A stretch of DNA of 64,000 nucleotides from Streptomyces pacificus (GCF_011766325.1 NZ_BLLG01000007.1:62001-126000), one strand, 5' to 3'. Shown: positions 42,780-53,430, numbered from the stretch's first letter. Made by a program: numbers and translations. The notes: a model not told the origin generated them from the sequence alone.

Positions 42780-44290
42780 GGCTCCGCGACGCCCTCGTCC
42801 AGCGCCTCCAGCGCGTTCAACTGGTCCAGGAACCACCGCTGCGGCGGCAGCGCGGTCGCCGCGGCCGCCAGGCGCTTGCCGCGCTCCGCGCGCTCGGTGT
42901 CCGGCATGGACAGGGCCCGGTGAAGGGCGCCGGCCGTCCCGGTCACGTCGTACGGGTTCACCACCAGCGCGTCGTCGCCGAGTTCCGCGCACGCCCCCGC
43001 CTCCCGTGACAGCACCAGCGCGCAGCCGGCCTCCGACACGACCGGGATCTCCTTGGCGACGAGGTTCATCCCGTCCCGGACGGGGTTCACGAGGGCCACG
43101 TCCGCCATCCGGTACGCCGCCAGCGAGCGGGCGAAGTCGTCCTTGACGTGCAGGAGCACAGGGGTCCAGCCGGGTGTGCCGTACCGTGCGTTGATCTCCT
43201 CGGCGACCCGTGAGACCTCGGCCGTGTACTCGCGGTAGACGGCGAGGTCCTGGCGCGAGGGATAGGCGAAGGCGATGTGCACGACCCGCTCGCGCCACTC
43301 CGGGTGCTCGTCCAGCAGGGTGCGGTACGCGAGGAGTCCGCGGACGATGTTCTTCGACAACTCGGTGCGGTCCACCCGCACGATCGTCTTGCGGCTGCCC
43401 GGGCCGTGTGCGCCGCCGCCGATCTGCTCGCGCAGCGCGGCCATCCGCTCGTCCACGTCCGTCCGCCGCGAACGCTCCCGCAGGAAGTCCGCGTCCGCCC
43501 CGAGGCCGTGCACCCCGAGTTCGGTGCGCCGCCTGCGGTGCCCCGGCAACCGGTACTCGAGGCTCGGCGGTCCGTCCTTCGGCCGGTGCGGGTCCACGTC
43601 GTGGTCGGCCAGCACCCGGTGGCAGCAGCTCTGGAACGCCTCGAGCCAGCGCTGGGTGAGGAAGCCCAGCCGGTTGGCCCCGAGCATCCCGAGCAGCAAC
43701 TGCTCGGCGATGTCGTCCGGGAGCATCCGGAAGTACTCCGGCGGGGCCCACGGCGTGTGCGAGAAGTGGCCGATGCGCAGGTCTGGCCGCAGGTCCCGGA
43801 GCATGCCCGGCACGAGCGCGAGATGGTAGTCCTGCACCAGCACGACCGCCGCCGGGGCCGCCGACTCGGCCAGGGCCTGCGCGAACGCCTGGTTGTAGGC
43901 CTCGTAGGCCACCCACTGGCGGCGGAACTCGGCGTCGAAGACGGGCTCCAGCGGTGTCTGGTACAGCATGTGGTGGACGAACCACAGCACCGAGTTCGCG
44001 ATCCCGTTGTACGCGTCGGAGTGCACGGCGGCGTCGATGTCCAGCATCCGTACGCCCGGTTCGCCGATCTTGCGCCGCACCGCCTCGCGGTCCCCGTCGC
44101 CGAGCGCCGAGCACACCCACAGCGCGTCCGTCTCGGGTCCGATGGCCGACAGCCCGGACACCAGCCCGCCGCCGCCGCGCCTGGCGTCGAGCGTCCCGTC
44201 CTCCCGGAAGACGTACGAGACGGGGCCCCGGTTGGAGGCGACGAGAACTCGTGCGGCGTGCGCGTGCTCGTACTGGTGCTCAGAGACCAT
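42773..44290 (-). CDS. otsA: Trehalose-6-phosphate synthase
   Basis: GT20 glycosyltransferase making trehalose-6-P from UDP- or GDP-glucose and glucose-6-P. 505 residues: VLVASNRGPVSYVF at the N-terminus, VVLVQDYHLALVPGMLRDLR, IGHFSHTPWAPPEYFRMLP, TIVRVDRTELSKNIVRGLLA, and VALVNPVRDGMNLVAKEI near the C-terminus. A His/Arg-rich loop (RLPGHRRRRTELGVHG) replaces part of the usual middle segment. ATG 44290 with TAGGTT six bases upstream and no Shine-Dalgarno. Convergent with otsB. Confidence 0.95.
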   Translation of the reverse strand: MVSEHQYEHAHAARVLVASNRGPVSYVFREDGTLDARRGGGGLVSGLSAIGPETDALWVCSALGDGDREAVRRKIGEPGVRMLDIDAAVHSDAYNGIANSVLWFVHHMLYQTPLEPVFDAEFRRQWVAYEAYNQAFAQALAESAAPAAVVLVQDYHLALVPGMLRDLRPDLRIGHFSHTPWAPPEYFRMLPDDIAEQLLLGMLGANRLGFLTQRWLEAFQSCCHRVLADHDVDPHRPKDGPPSLEYRLPGHRRRRTELGVHGLGADADFLRERSRRTDVDERMAALREQIGGGAHGPGSRKTIVRVDRTELSKNIVRGLLAYRTLLDEHPEWRERVVHIAFAYPSRQDLAVYREYTAEVSRVAEEINARYGTPGWTPVLLHVKDDFARSLAAYRMADVALVNPVRDGMNLVAKEIPVVSEAGCALVLSREAGACAELGDDALVVNPYDVTGTAGALHRALSMPDTERAERGKRLAAAATALPPQRWFLDQLNALEALDEGVAEPG

Positions 44291-44367
44291 GTCGCGAACC
44301 TAGCCCTTCCTGGAACCGCTCAAACGTACGGCCGGATGCGGTGGCCGGAGACCGCCCGTCCGGGACC

Positions 44368-44599
44368 GCCGTGCCGCCGGACCGCCGTGCCGCCGGACCG
44401 CCGTGCCGCCGTGCCGCCGGACCGCCGTGCCGCCGTGCCGCCGGACCGCCGTGCCGCCGTGCCGCCGGACCGCTGCGCCGCCCGACCGCCGTGCCGCCGT
44501 GCCGCCGGACCGCCGGACCGCCGGACCGCCGGACCGCTGCGCCGCCGGAGCGCCGTGCCGCCGGAGCGCCGTGCCGCCGGAGCGCCGTGCCGCCGGACC
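44368..44599. repeat. 29-unit octamer array (GCCGTGCC/GCCGGACC)
   Basis: Twenty-nine 8-base units in unbroken phase over 232 bases. Unit types are GCCGTGCC, GCCGGACC, GCCGGAGC, GCTGCGCC and GCCCGACC. It fills most of the 359-bp gap between otsA and the DUF11-like gene. All frames are open because the unit has no stop, but I see no gene here. Confidence 0.95.
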
Positions 44600-44649
44600 C
44601 CGGCGCCCGCCCGGCGCCCCGGCCTGCGGCCCGCCGTGCACTCGACCGG

Positions 44650-45585
44650 TCAGGGGTTCCTCCGGCCGCGCGTCGCCGCGAGTGCGATCGCCCCGGCGGC
44701 CGAGAGCGCCAGGGCCATCCCGCCCAGCAGCCACAGCCGCTCGCTGTCGTGGCCTGCCGCGGCGATCTCACCGACGGCCCGCTCCCCGCCGTCCCGGCCC
44801 GGGGCATCGGCGCCGGCCGCGCTGCCGGGGCCGCCGGGGGCCGGTGGTACGCCCGGGGGCTGTCCGCCGGATTCCCTGCCGCGGGCGTCCGCCGCGGCCG
44901 GCTCGTCCCGGCCGTCCTCGTGCCCCTGCCCGAGGCTGTGAGCGCGGCTCTCCTCGTGGCCGAAGCCGGTCCGGGGGGCTCCGAGCTCCCCGAGCTCCTC
45001 GGCCACCGGGGCCGCCGAGCACCGGGTGTCCGTGGTGCCGGCGGCGCAGTTCGACCGCGGGGACTGGACCTCCAGGCCGCCGCCGAGACGGCCGTCGCCG
45101 TCGCCGCCGTCCTCGCCGCCGACGGTGACCGAGTAGGTGACGGTCGCCGACATCCCTGCCGGGAGGGCGCCCGAGTAGGAGAGCACGGGTTCGTCGTACG
45201 CGACCCGGCCGCGGGTGGCCCGGGCGTTGCGGTCGTAGACGGCGTCGTCGAGGGTGCCGCCGAGGTCGTCGGTGAACCGCACGTCGGGGAGGTCCCGCTC
45301 GCCGTTGTTGGTCGCCCGGATGGTGAAGGTGAGGGTGTCCCCGCGGGCGACCCTCTGCGCCGACGCCGTCTTGGTGACCTGGAGGTCGGGGGCCGGTGCC
45401 GGCAGGGCGGGAGCCGTTCGCGCGAAGCCCGTCGCGGCGGCCGCGGTACCCGCGGCGACCGCCAGGGCCCCGAGGAGCCGGGGCCGATTGCCTCTGCTGC
45501 GTCCGCGGCCCCTCGTCCGGTCCCGGCCGGGCACGGCCCGATCCGGACGGGAGACCCGAGCGCTCTGTGATCTCACATTGCCCAT
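44650..45585 (-). CDS. DUF11-type surface protein with C-terminal membrane anchor
   Basis: 311 residues. Basic N-terminus plus a hydrophobic stretch (LLGALAVAAGTAAAATGFA) forming a signal peptide; one DUF11-like beta repeat (LQVTKTASAQRVARGDTLTF, TIRATNNGERDLPDVRFTDD, LPAGMSATVTYSVTV); a two-cysteine segment; a disordered Gly/Glu/Arg-rich linker; one C-terminal helix (LWLLGGMALALSAAGAIAL) with a basic RGRRNP tail. No LPxTG motif before the helix. Probably wall-spanning, adhesive or structural; role unknown. Confidence 0.8.
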   Translation of the reverse strand: MGNVRSQSARVSRPDRAVPGRDRTRGRGRSRGNRPRLLGALAVAAGTAAAATGFARTAPALPAPAPDLQVTKTASAQRVARGDTLTFTIRATNNGERDLPDVRFTDDLGGTLDDAVYDRNARATRGRVAYDEPVLSYSGALPAGMSATVTYSVTVGGEDGGDGDGRLGGGLEVQSPRSNCAAGTTDTRCSAAPVAEELGELGAPRTGFGHEESRAHSLGQGHEDGRDEPAAADARGRESGGQPPGVPPAPGGPGSAAGADAPGRDGGERAVGEIAAAGHDSERLWLLGGMALALSAAGAIALAATRGRRNP

Positions 45586-45620
45586 AAGTACGAAATGTAG
45601 GCAATCATCCCGGCTGGGCC

Positions 45621-45715
45621 GGGTTACGCCGCGCCGTGTTGCGCCGCGCCCGTGTTGCGCCGCGCCCGTGTTGCGCCGCGCCCGGGTTACGCCGCGCCCG
45701 TGTTGCGCCGTCCCG
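45621..45715. repeat. 16-bp tandem repeat GTGTTGCGCCGCGCCC
   Basis: About six units in 15/16-base phase: three identical GTGTTGCGCCGCGCCC plus GGGTTACGCCGCGCC variants on both sides. The right part overlaps the last codons of the neighbouring glycosyltransferase gene (stop at 45687), so the repeat has grown into a coding end. Confidence 0.9.
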
Positions 45716-46646
45716 CCCGGGCCGCGTACTCGGGGATGTCCCCCATCGGCGGGCGTTCCTCCGTGTCCACCGTGTGGGTCCGCGGGACGAACCCCCCCTC
45801 GGCGCGGTCGAACTGGGTCAGCACCGGGCGCACCAGGTGCCCGCGCGAGAGGCGCAGTTGAGCGGTGCGGTAGATCGCCGCCGCCATCCGGCCCAGCGCC
45901 TGGCCGTCCTGGTGGCGGTGCAGCCGCACGCCGACGTCCACCTGGGCCAGCGCGTCAAGACCCACCGTGTGCAGCGCGTCCACCAGCAGGCCCAGCTCCA
46001 CCCCGTAGCCGACCGGGAACGGCAGCCGCTCCAGGAGCGAGCGGCGCGCCGCGTACTCCCCGCCGAGCGGCTGGACGAACCCGGCGAGCCGCGGCCAGTG
46101 CAGATTGAGCAGCGGCCGCGCCACCAACTCGGTCACCCGGCCGCCCTGGCCGGGCGTGTCGCCGAGCGGCCTGTCGTACACCGCCTTGACGAACTGCACC
46201 TCGGGGTCGGTCAGCAGCGGGCCGACGATCCCGGAGACGAAGCCGGGGGAGAACTCCCTCAGGTCGGCGTCCACGAAGCAGACGATGTCGCCGGTGGTCG
46301 CCAGCAGGGAGCGCCACAGCACCTCGCCCTTGCCCGGTACGGCCGGAACGCGCGGGAGTATCCCGTCCCGGTGCACCACCCGGGCGCCGGCCCGGGCGGC
46401 CGCCTCGGCGGTGCGGTCCGTCGACCCCGAGTCGACGACGACCAGCTCGTCGACGAGCGGCACCGTGTCGCTCATCAGCTCGCGCCGGATCACGTCCACG
46501 ATCCCGCCGACCGTCGCCTCCTCGTTCAGTGCGGGGAGCACCACGCTGACCGTGGTGTCCTGCTTGGCGGACAGCAGCCGGTCCAGTGGGCGGTCCGCCA
46601 CCGACCAGGACCGCCGGGCCAGCCAGCGCTCCACCTCTTCCAGCAC
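45687..46646 (-). CDS. gpgS: Glucosyl-3-phosphoglycerate synthase-like GT-A glycosyltransferase
   Basis: 319 residues of the GT2/GT81-like fold. VSVVLPALNEEATVGGIVDV at the N-terminal nucleotide site, ELVVVDSGSTDRTAEAAARA, PGKGEVLWRSL, metal-binding CFVDADLREFSPGFVSGIV, RPLLNLHWPRLAGFVQPLGG, VGYGVELGLLVDAL, RLHRHQDGQALGRMA. Matches GpgS, which makes glucosyl-3-phosphoglycerate, precursor of glucosylglycerate or methylglucose polysaccharides. GTG 46646 with GGAG at a 7-base distance. Divergent from thrC. Confidence 0.92.
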   Translation of the reverse strand: MLEEVERWLARRSWSVADRPLDRLLSAKQDTTVSVVLPALNEEATVGGIVDVIRRELMSDTVPLVDELVVVDSGSTDRTAEAAARAGARVVHRDGILPRVPAVPGKGEVLWRSLLATTGDIVCFVDADLREFSPGFVSGIVGPLLTDPEVQFVKAVYDRPLGDTPGQGGRVTELVARPLLNLHWPRLAGFVQPLGGEYAARRSLLERLPFPVGYGVELGLLVDALHTVGLDALAQVDVGVRLHRHQDGQALGRMAAAIYRTAQLRLSRGHLVRPVLTQFDRAEGGFVPRTHTVDTEERPPMGDIPEYAARAGRRNTGAA

Positions 46647-46763
46647 GTGATCTCCATCTCGCGGATCGGACGGCCGTCTCAGGCGTCCGGGGGTTCGGTT
46701 ACAGTCTTGAACAACGCGGACCGCCGATGCATGTCGGGGTCGCCGCGCGGACACAATCGAATA

Positions 46764-46912
46764 CCGCTCATCCAGAGGGGCAGAGGGACACGGCCCGCTG
46801 AAGCCCCGGCAACCCTCCAGCCGATCTCGTCGCGCATCGCGGCCGAGGCTCACGGCTCGGGAAGGTGCCAATTCCGTCTCGCGGCGAGATGCGCCGCGGG
46901 GAAGATGAGGAG
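46764..46912 (+). ncRNA. SAM-I (S-box) riboswitch upstream of thrC
   Basis: Canonical order: P1 5' strand CTCATC (46767-46772), P2 with kink-turn sequence CAGAGGGACACGGCCC, GAAGCCCCGGCAACC, J3/4 GAAGGTGCCAATTCC (46861-46875), P4 hairpin CGCGGCG/CGCCGCG, and P1 3' strand GATGAG (46904-46909). The layout follows the S-box pattern through the terminal GGAAGATGAGGAG. The P1 3' strand runs into AGGAG (46908-46912), so SAM binding could also mask the translation start region. No T-rich terminator follows. Confidence 0.93.
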
Positions 46913-46928
46913 AAAGGGCCTCGCCTCC

Positions 46929-48221
46929 ATGGCTGTGCAGACCGTCGCCACCACTTCCGATTCTGCCGACACCGTCGACCTGGGTCCCGCCTCCGGGCTC
47001 TCCTGCCGCGAATGCGGTGAGCGTTTCGCCCTCGGTCCGGTCTTCGCCTGCGAGGCGTGTTTCGGGCCGCTCGAGGTCGCGTACGACCTTCCGGGCGGCG
47101 ACCCCGAGGAGCTGCGCGCGCGCATCGAGAGCGGTCCGGACAACATCTGGCGCTATGCGCCGCTGCTGCCCGTGCCCGCGGACGTGGCGGGCAAGCCGAA
47201 TCTGAACCCGGGTTTCACCAGGCTCGTCCGCGCCGACAACCTCGCCCGTGAGCTGGGCGTCACCGGCGGACTCTGGGTCAAGGACGACTCGGGCAACCCC
47301 ACGCACTCCTTCAAGGACCGGGTCGTGGCCCAGGCGATCGAGGCCGCCCGCGCCTTCGGTTTCACCACGCTCTCCTGCTCCTCCACGGGCAACCTGGCCG
47401 GCGCGGTCGGCGCCGCGGCCGCCCGCGCCGGCTTCCGCTCCTGCGTGTTCATCCCGCACGACCTGGAGCAGGGCAAGGTCGTGATGGCCGCCGTCTACGG
47501 TGGCGAGCTGGTCGGCATCGAGGGCAACTACGACGACGTCAACCGCTTCTGCTCCGAACTCATCGGCGACCCGGCGGGCGAGGGGTGGGGCTTCGTCAAC
47601 GTCAATCTCCGCCCGTACTACGCGGAGGGTTCCAAGACGCTGGCGTACGAGATCTGCGAGCAGCTCGGCTGGCGGCTCCCGGACCAGATCGTCATCCCCA
47701 TCGCCTCCGGTTCCCAGCTCACCAAGATCGACAAGGGGCTCCGGGAACTGATCGCACTGGGCCTGGTCGAGGACCGGCCCTACCGGATCTTCGGTGCCCA
47801 GGCCGAGGGCTGCTCACCGGTGTCCGCGGCCTTCAAGGCCGGCCACGAGGTGGTCAGGCCGCAGAAGCCGGACACCATCGCCAAGTCGCTGGCGATCGGC
47901 AACCCGGCGGACGGCCCGTATGTGCTGGACATCTGCCGGCGCACCGGCGGCGCGGTGGAGGACGTCACCGACGAGGAGATCGTGGACGCGATCAAGCTGC
48001 TGGCCCGCACCGAGGGGATCTTCACCGAGACCGCGGGCGGTACGACCCTCGGGGTGGCGAGGAAGCTGATCGAGGCCGGGGTGATCGACCCGGCCCTCAC
48101 CACGGTGGTCGTCAACACGGGGGACGGCCTCAAGACCCTCGACGCGGTGGCCCCGACCACGGGTATGTCCGCAGTCATCCGCCCCAACCTGGACTCCTTC
48201 CGAGAGGCTGGCCTCGTATGA
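46929..48221 (+). CDS. thrC: Threonine synthase (ThrC-type PLP enzyme)
   Basis: 430 residues. N-terminal zinc-ribbon-like segment CRECGERF...CEACFGP, PLP-lysine in DDSGNPTHSFKDRVVAQAIE, SSTGNLAGAVGAAAARAGF (phosphate loop region), VIPIASGSQLTKIDKGL, GNPADGPYVLDICRR, FTETAGGTTLGVARKLIEAG. Converts O-phosphohomoserine to threonine. It is unusual in being behind a SAM-I riboswitch and coupled to a ThiS-like carrier. ATG 46929 with AAAGGG 10 bases upstream. Confidence 0.93.
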   Translation: MAVQTVATTSDSADTVDLGPASGLSCRECGERFALGPVFACEACFGPLEVAYDLPGGDPEELRARIESGPDNIWRYAPLLPVPADVAGKPNLNPGFTRLVRADNLARELGVTGGLWVKDDSGNPTHSFKDRVVAQAIEAARAFGFTTLSCSSTGNLAGAVGAAAARAGFRSCVFIPHDLEQGKVVMAAVYGGELVGIEGNYDDVNRFCSELIGDPAGEGWGFVNVNLRPYYAEGSKTLAYEICEQLGWRLPDQIVIPIASGSQLTKIDKGLRELIALGLVEDRPYRIFGAQAEGCSPVSAAFKAGHEVVRPQKPDTIAKSLAIGNPADGPYVLDICRRTGGAVEDVTDEEIVDAIKLLARTEGIFTETAGGTTLGVARKLIEAGVIDPALTTVVVNTGDGLKTLDAVAPTTGMSAVIRPNLDSFREAGLV

Positions 48222-48493
48222 GCGTCAACGTCCGCATCCCCACCATCCTCCGCACCTACACCGGCGGGCAGGCAGAGGTCCCGGCCGAGGGCGCCACCCT
48301 CGCGGAGGTCATCGCCGATCTGGAGAAGAACCACACGGGCATCGCGGCCCGGGTCCTGGACGACCAGGGCCGGCTCCGCCGTTTCGTCAACGTGTACGTC
48401 AACGACGACGACGTGCGCTTCGAGCAGGGCCTGGGGACGGCGACCCCGGACGGCGCCGGCGTGTCGATCATCCCCGCGGTGGCCGGCGGCTGA
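48218..48493 (+). CDS. ThiS/MoaD-family sulfur carrier protein
   Basis: 91 residues, ubiquitin-like: NVRIPTILRTYTGGQAEVPA, LAEVIADLEKNHTGIAARVL, FVNVYVNDDDVRFEQGLGTA, ending IIPAVAGG with the C-terminal Gly-Gly needed for adenylation and thiocarboxylation. ATG overlaps the thrC stop (ATGA). The context (SAM riboswitch, thrC) suggests sulfur delivery for amino acid synthesis, as for CysO/HcyS, and not molybdopterin, whose genes lie 5 kb away. Confidence 0.92.
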   Translation: MSVNVRIPTILRTYTGGQAEVPAEGATLAEVIADLEKNHTGIAARVLDDQGRLRRFVNVYVNDDDVRFEQGLGTATPDGAGVSIIPAVAGG

Positions 48494-48540
48494 TCGCGCG
48501 CCGAGCCGGCGGCTGGTCGCCACACAGAGTCAGCAGAAGA

Positions 48541-48569
48541 GCCCCCTCCGCAAGCTCTGCGGAGGGGGC
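48541..48569 (+). terminator. Terminator after thrC-carrier operon
   Basis: 12-bp stem GCCCCCTCCGCA / TGCGGAGGGGGC with a 5-base loop, followed by GTTTCTG. The rest of the 48494-48959 gap is an AT-richer leader (48590-48830) before the cold-shock gene with no gene of its own. Confidence 0.9.
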
Positions 48570-48959
48570 GTTTCTGCAGGGTTGAGCGCGATAGAATCGG
48601 GGAAACCCTCCCCGCCGCGCGTGCCGGGCGCATATGAGAACGCCGTCCCGCGCGACAAGAAACAGCCAAAGTGCTTGAGCATTGTGCGCCGTAAGTGCGC
48701 TTTGTCCGGCCCGACTTGCCCGGGAATGCTCGCATTTCTCCTGAATCCTTCTTTCGGCCCTGCCCGGAATTCTCGTCCGATTGACCTGTTGCAGACGGCA
48801 GTTGGACAGATACATTCAGCCGCGGTCGACGCGTTCCGGCGCACGCCCATGGGGTCGTCCCCATGCCCCTCCGGGCACGGGGAGCCGCCCCTGGGTGAGG
48901 TCTGACCCGGGTCCGCGAAGTGCGGTCCTGTGCAAGGGCCAGTAATAGGGGAGTTAGGC

Positions 48960-49163
48960 ATGGCTCAGGGCACCGTCAAGTGGTTCAACGCGGAGAAGGG
49001 GTATGGCTTCATCGCGGTCGACGGTGGTGCGGATGTTTTCGTCCACTACAGCGCGATCCAGATGGACGGATACCGCACCCTGGAGGAGGGGCAGCGAGTC
49101 GAGTTCGAGATCTCGCAGGGCCAGAAGGGGCCGCAGGCGGACATGGTCCGCGTAGCCGGCTGA
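48960..49163 (+). CDS. Cold-shock protein (CspA family)
   Basis: 67 residues, single-stranded nucleic-acid-binding OB fold: [20 protein letters not shown] (RNP1 KGYGFI), [20 protein letters not shown] (RNP2 VFVHY), [22 protein letters not shown] chaperone. GGGGAG at 48948-48953 precedes ATG 48960. A long AT-rich leader of over 300 bases lies upstream, a common feature of csp genes. Confidence 0.96.
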   Translation: MAQGTVKWFNAEKGYGFIAVDGGADVFVHYSAIQMDGYRTLEEGQRVEFEISQGQKGPQADMVRVAG

Positions 49164-49165
49164 GC

Positions 49166-51218
<2,053 letters not shown>

Positions 51219-51248
51219 TCGACCCTGTGGTTGATCGACCGTCCTGTA

Positions 51249-51288
51249 CCGAGGGCGGCACCCCCACTCCCGGGGGTGCCGCCCTCGG
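51249..51288 (+). terminator. Terminator after groEL2
   Basis: 17-bp perfect stem CCGAGGGCGGCACCCCC / GGGGGTGCCGCCCTCGG with a 6-base loop, followed by CCTTTG. The remaining spacer to 51476 is G-rich on the plus strand (GGGGTGGTC-type runs) with no gene. Confidence 0.93.
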
Positions 51289-51476
51289 CCTTTGCGCCTG
51301 CGCGCCCGGCCGGGCGCGCAGGCGCGTGCGGGTCCGGGGCGTGGGTGCGGGGTGGTCGTGTGGGGTGGTCTTGGGGTGCTGGTCGGGTCCGGCGCGCGGG
51401 GTGGTTGCCGGGGCCTGGCGTTGCGGGGCCGGGGCGGGCCGTGCGGGATCGTCCCCGGGCCGTCCTCAGGCCGTCC

Positions 51477-53081
51477 TCAGGCCGGCGCCAGACGCAGCGT
51501 GAACCACGTCGTCTTGCCGTCGTCCGCCGGTCGCACACCCCAGCCGCCCGCCAGCGACTCGACGAGGATCAGGCCCCGCCCCGACTCGTCGTCGGCGCCC
51601 GCCGGCCGGATCCGGGGTGGAAGGTGGCTGTGGTCGCTCACCTCGACGGTCAGCTCCGTGCTGTTGCGCCGCACCTGCAGGCGTACCGGGCCCTGCCCGT
51701 GCCGGACGGCGTTGGTGACCACCTCGGACACCAGCAGCCCGGCGTCGTCGGCGACCTGGGCGCAGTCCCAGGCGACCAGGGACTCGGCGAGGAACGCCCG
51801 CGCACGTGACACCGAAGCCGGGGCCGCCGGCAGTACCGTCGTCGCCGTGGCCAGCGGGGCCGCCGGCAACTGGGCCAGAAGCAGCGTCACATCGTCGTGG
51901 TGGTGCTCGGTGGCGGGCAGGACCGACTCCAGCACGTCGTCCACCACCGTCTCCAGGTCGTGTGCCGAGGCGAACGCGAGATCGAGTGCGTCGATGAGCG
52001 CGTCGAGCTGCTCTTCGATGTCTCCCGCCGGTGTCTCTATCAGGCCATCGGTGAAGAGGACCAGGCTCGACCCCGGGGCGATGGCCACCGTCGCCTCCTG
52101 GTGGGGATGCTCCCCCACCCCCAGGGGCACGCTGACCGGTGCCTCCAGGGACCGCACGCCGTCGCCCGGCTCCGCGACGAGAGCCGGCAGATGCCCGGCC
52201 GAGCAGACGGTCACCTCGCCCGCGTCCGGCGCCACGACCAGATAGCAGCAGGTCACCAGCTGGTCCGGTCCGTCGAGTTCGGCGACGATCGAGTCGAGCG
52301 CGTGCATCAGCTCCCGCGGCCGCATACCGGTCTTGGCGAGGGCGTGGGCCGCGGACCGCAGTTGCCCCATGATGGCGGCGGCCTCCAGGCCGCGGCCCAT
52401 CACGTCACCGATGAGGATGCCGACCCGCCCGGCGCCCAGCGGCACGAGGTCGAACCAGTCACCGCCGACACCCGCGCCCTGGGTGGCGGGCAGATAGCGG
52501 CTCGCGGTCTCCAGCCCGGGCACGGCCGGCGGGGTGCCCATCAGACTGCGCTGCAGAGTCAGCGCGACGTGACGCTGCTGCTCGTACAGGGCCTGGAACC
52601 GCTCCTCGGCGGCTTTGCGTTCGCTGACGTCGCGTACGGCAGCGGAGACGAGGAGCCCGTCGGTGGTCTCGAGGGGGCTGAGACTGATCTCCACGGGGAA
52701 CTCGGTGCCGTCCTTGCGGAGGCCGTGCAGTTCGAGCCCGGCACCCATGGGGCGGACCTGGCCGTTGTGGGTGTAGCCGTCGCGGTGTGCGGAGTGGTGG
52801 TCGCGAAAGCGGCCGGGGACGAGGATCTCGACGGGGTGGCCGAGGAGTTCTTCGCGCCGGTAGCCGAACAGGGCTTCCGTCTGCGCGTTGACGAGGCGAA
52901 TGGTTCCGCCGTCGTCGACGATGACCATGGCGTCCGGCGCCGCCTCCAGCAGCCCCCGGAACCGCTCTTCTGCGGACCCCGCGGGGGCCCCTGGGCGCGG
53001 GCTCGTGCGGCAGCGGCAGGCCCCGGCGGTGCCGGTGTCTGGATCGGACTCCGATGAGACCGCCGTGATGATGCCATTCAT
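51477..53081 (-). CDS. PAS-PP2C (SpoIIE/RsbU-type) phosphatase with HATPase_c kinase domain
   Basis: 534 residues. PAS domain about 40-165 (FRGLLEAAPDAMVIVDDGGT, VRDVSERKAAEERF); SpoIIE-type Ser/Thr phosphatase about 190-395 (GGDWFDLVPLGAGRVGILIG, DVMGRGLEAAAIMGQLRSA, VLFTDGLIE, HHHDDVTLLLAQL with metal Asp residues); C-terminal GHKL/anti-sigma-like domain about 415-534 (LLVSEVVTNAVRHG, ESGRGLILVESLAGGWGV). Such fusions both dephosphorylate anti-anti-sigma factors and may phosphorylate them. Partners not in the window. GGGAGG lies before ATG 53081. Confidence 0.92.
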   Translation of the reverse strand: MNGIITAVSSESDPDTGTAGACRCRTSPRPGAPAGSAEERFRGLLEAAPDAMVIVDDGGTIRLVNAQTEALFGYRREELLGHPVEILVPGRFRDHHSAHRDGYTHNGQVRPMGAGLELHGLRKDGTEFPVEISLSPLETTDGLLVSAAVRDVSERKAAEERFQALYEQQRHVALTLQRSLMGTPPAVPGLETASRYLPATQGAGVGGDWFDLVPLGAGRVGILIGDVMGRGLEAAAIMGQLRSAAHALAKTGMRPRELMHALDSIVAELDGPDQLVTCCYLVVAPDAGEVTVCSAGHLPALVAEPGDGVRSLEAPVSVPLGVGEHPHQEATVAIAPGSSLVLFTDGLIETPAGDIEEQLDALIDALDLAFASAHDLETVVDDVLESVLPATEHHHDDVTLLLAQLPAAPLATATTVLPAAPASVSRARAFLAESLVAWDCAQVADDAGLLVSEVVTNAVRHGQGPVRLQVRRNSTELTVEVSDHSHLPPRIRPAGADDESGRGLILVESLAGGWGVRPADDGKTTWFTLRLAPA

Positions 53082-53232
53082 GCTTGCCTCCCGGACGGAT
53101 TCTGCCCTTTGCCGTGACCGCGGCAGCGGTATCCGGACATCTCACCGCAATGCCTGACGCCATACACGGGGGAGTCCGATTCTGACCGGTGATGGCGCTT
53201 GCGCGGAGAGAAACGAAAGGAGTGCGGCGGGT

Positions 53233-53325
53233 GTGGAGTGGCATCAACGGTCGGGCCCGGAGTTCGCAGCCATGCTGGTCGGGGACGCCTGCTCGGAACT
53301 CGATCTTCCGTACGGGGTGGTGTGA
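53233..53325 (+). CDS. Possible 30-residue small protein
   Basis: GTG 53233 opens a frame beginning with Met/Val-Glu-Trp-His and containing GPEFAAMLVGDACSELDLPY before a TGA. AAAGGAG lies at 53215-53221. Codon third positions are GC-rich. No family recognised; it could be chance. Confidence 0.2.
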   Translation: MEWHQRSGPEFAAMLVGDACSELDLPYGVV

Positions 53326-53430
53326 CCTCTGTGAATTCTGTGGCCTACGTGATCCCCGAGTCGCTCGGTTCCCGGACGACCGATGGCGGGTTCGGTCCCG
53401 CTGATCGTCCCGCTCGAAGAGGCGATGGGG

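Noticed and set aside
44368..44599. CRISPR array
   Set aside because: Units are contiguous octamers with no spacers, and no cas genes are present.
45636..46928. N-terminal extension of thrC of over 400 codons
   Set aside because: Runs through the riboswitch and antisense to gpgS; the true start is ATG 46929 at the family N-terminus.
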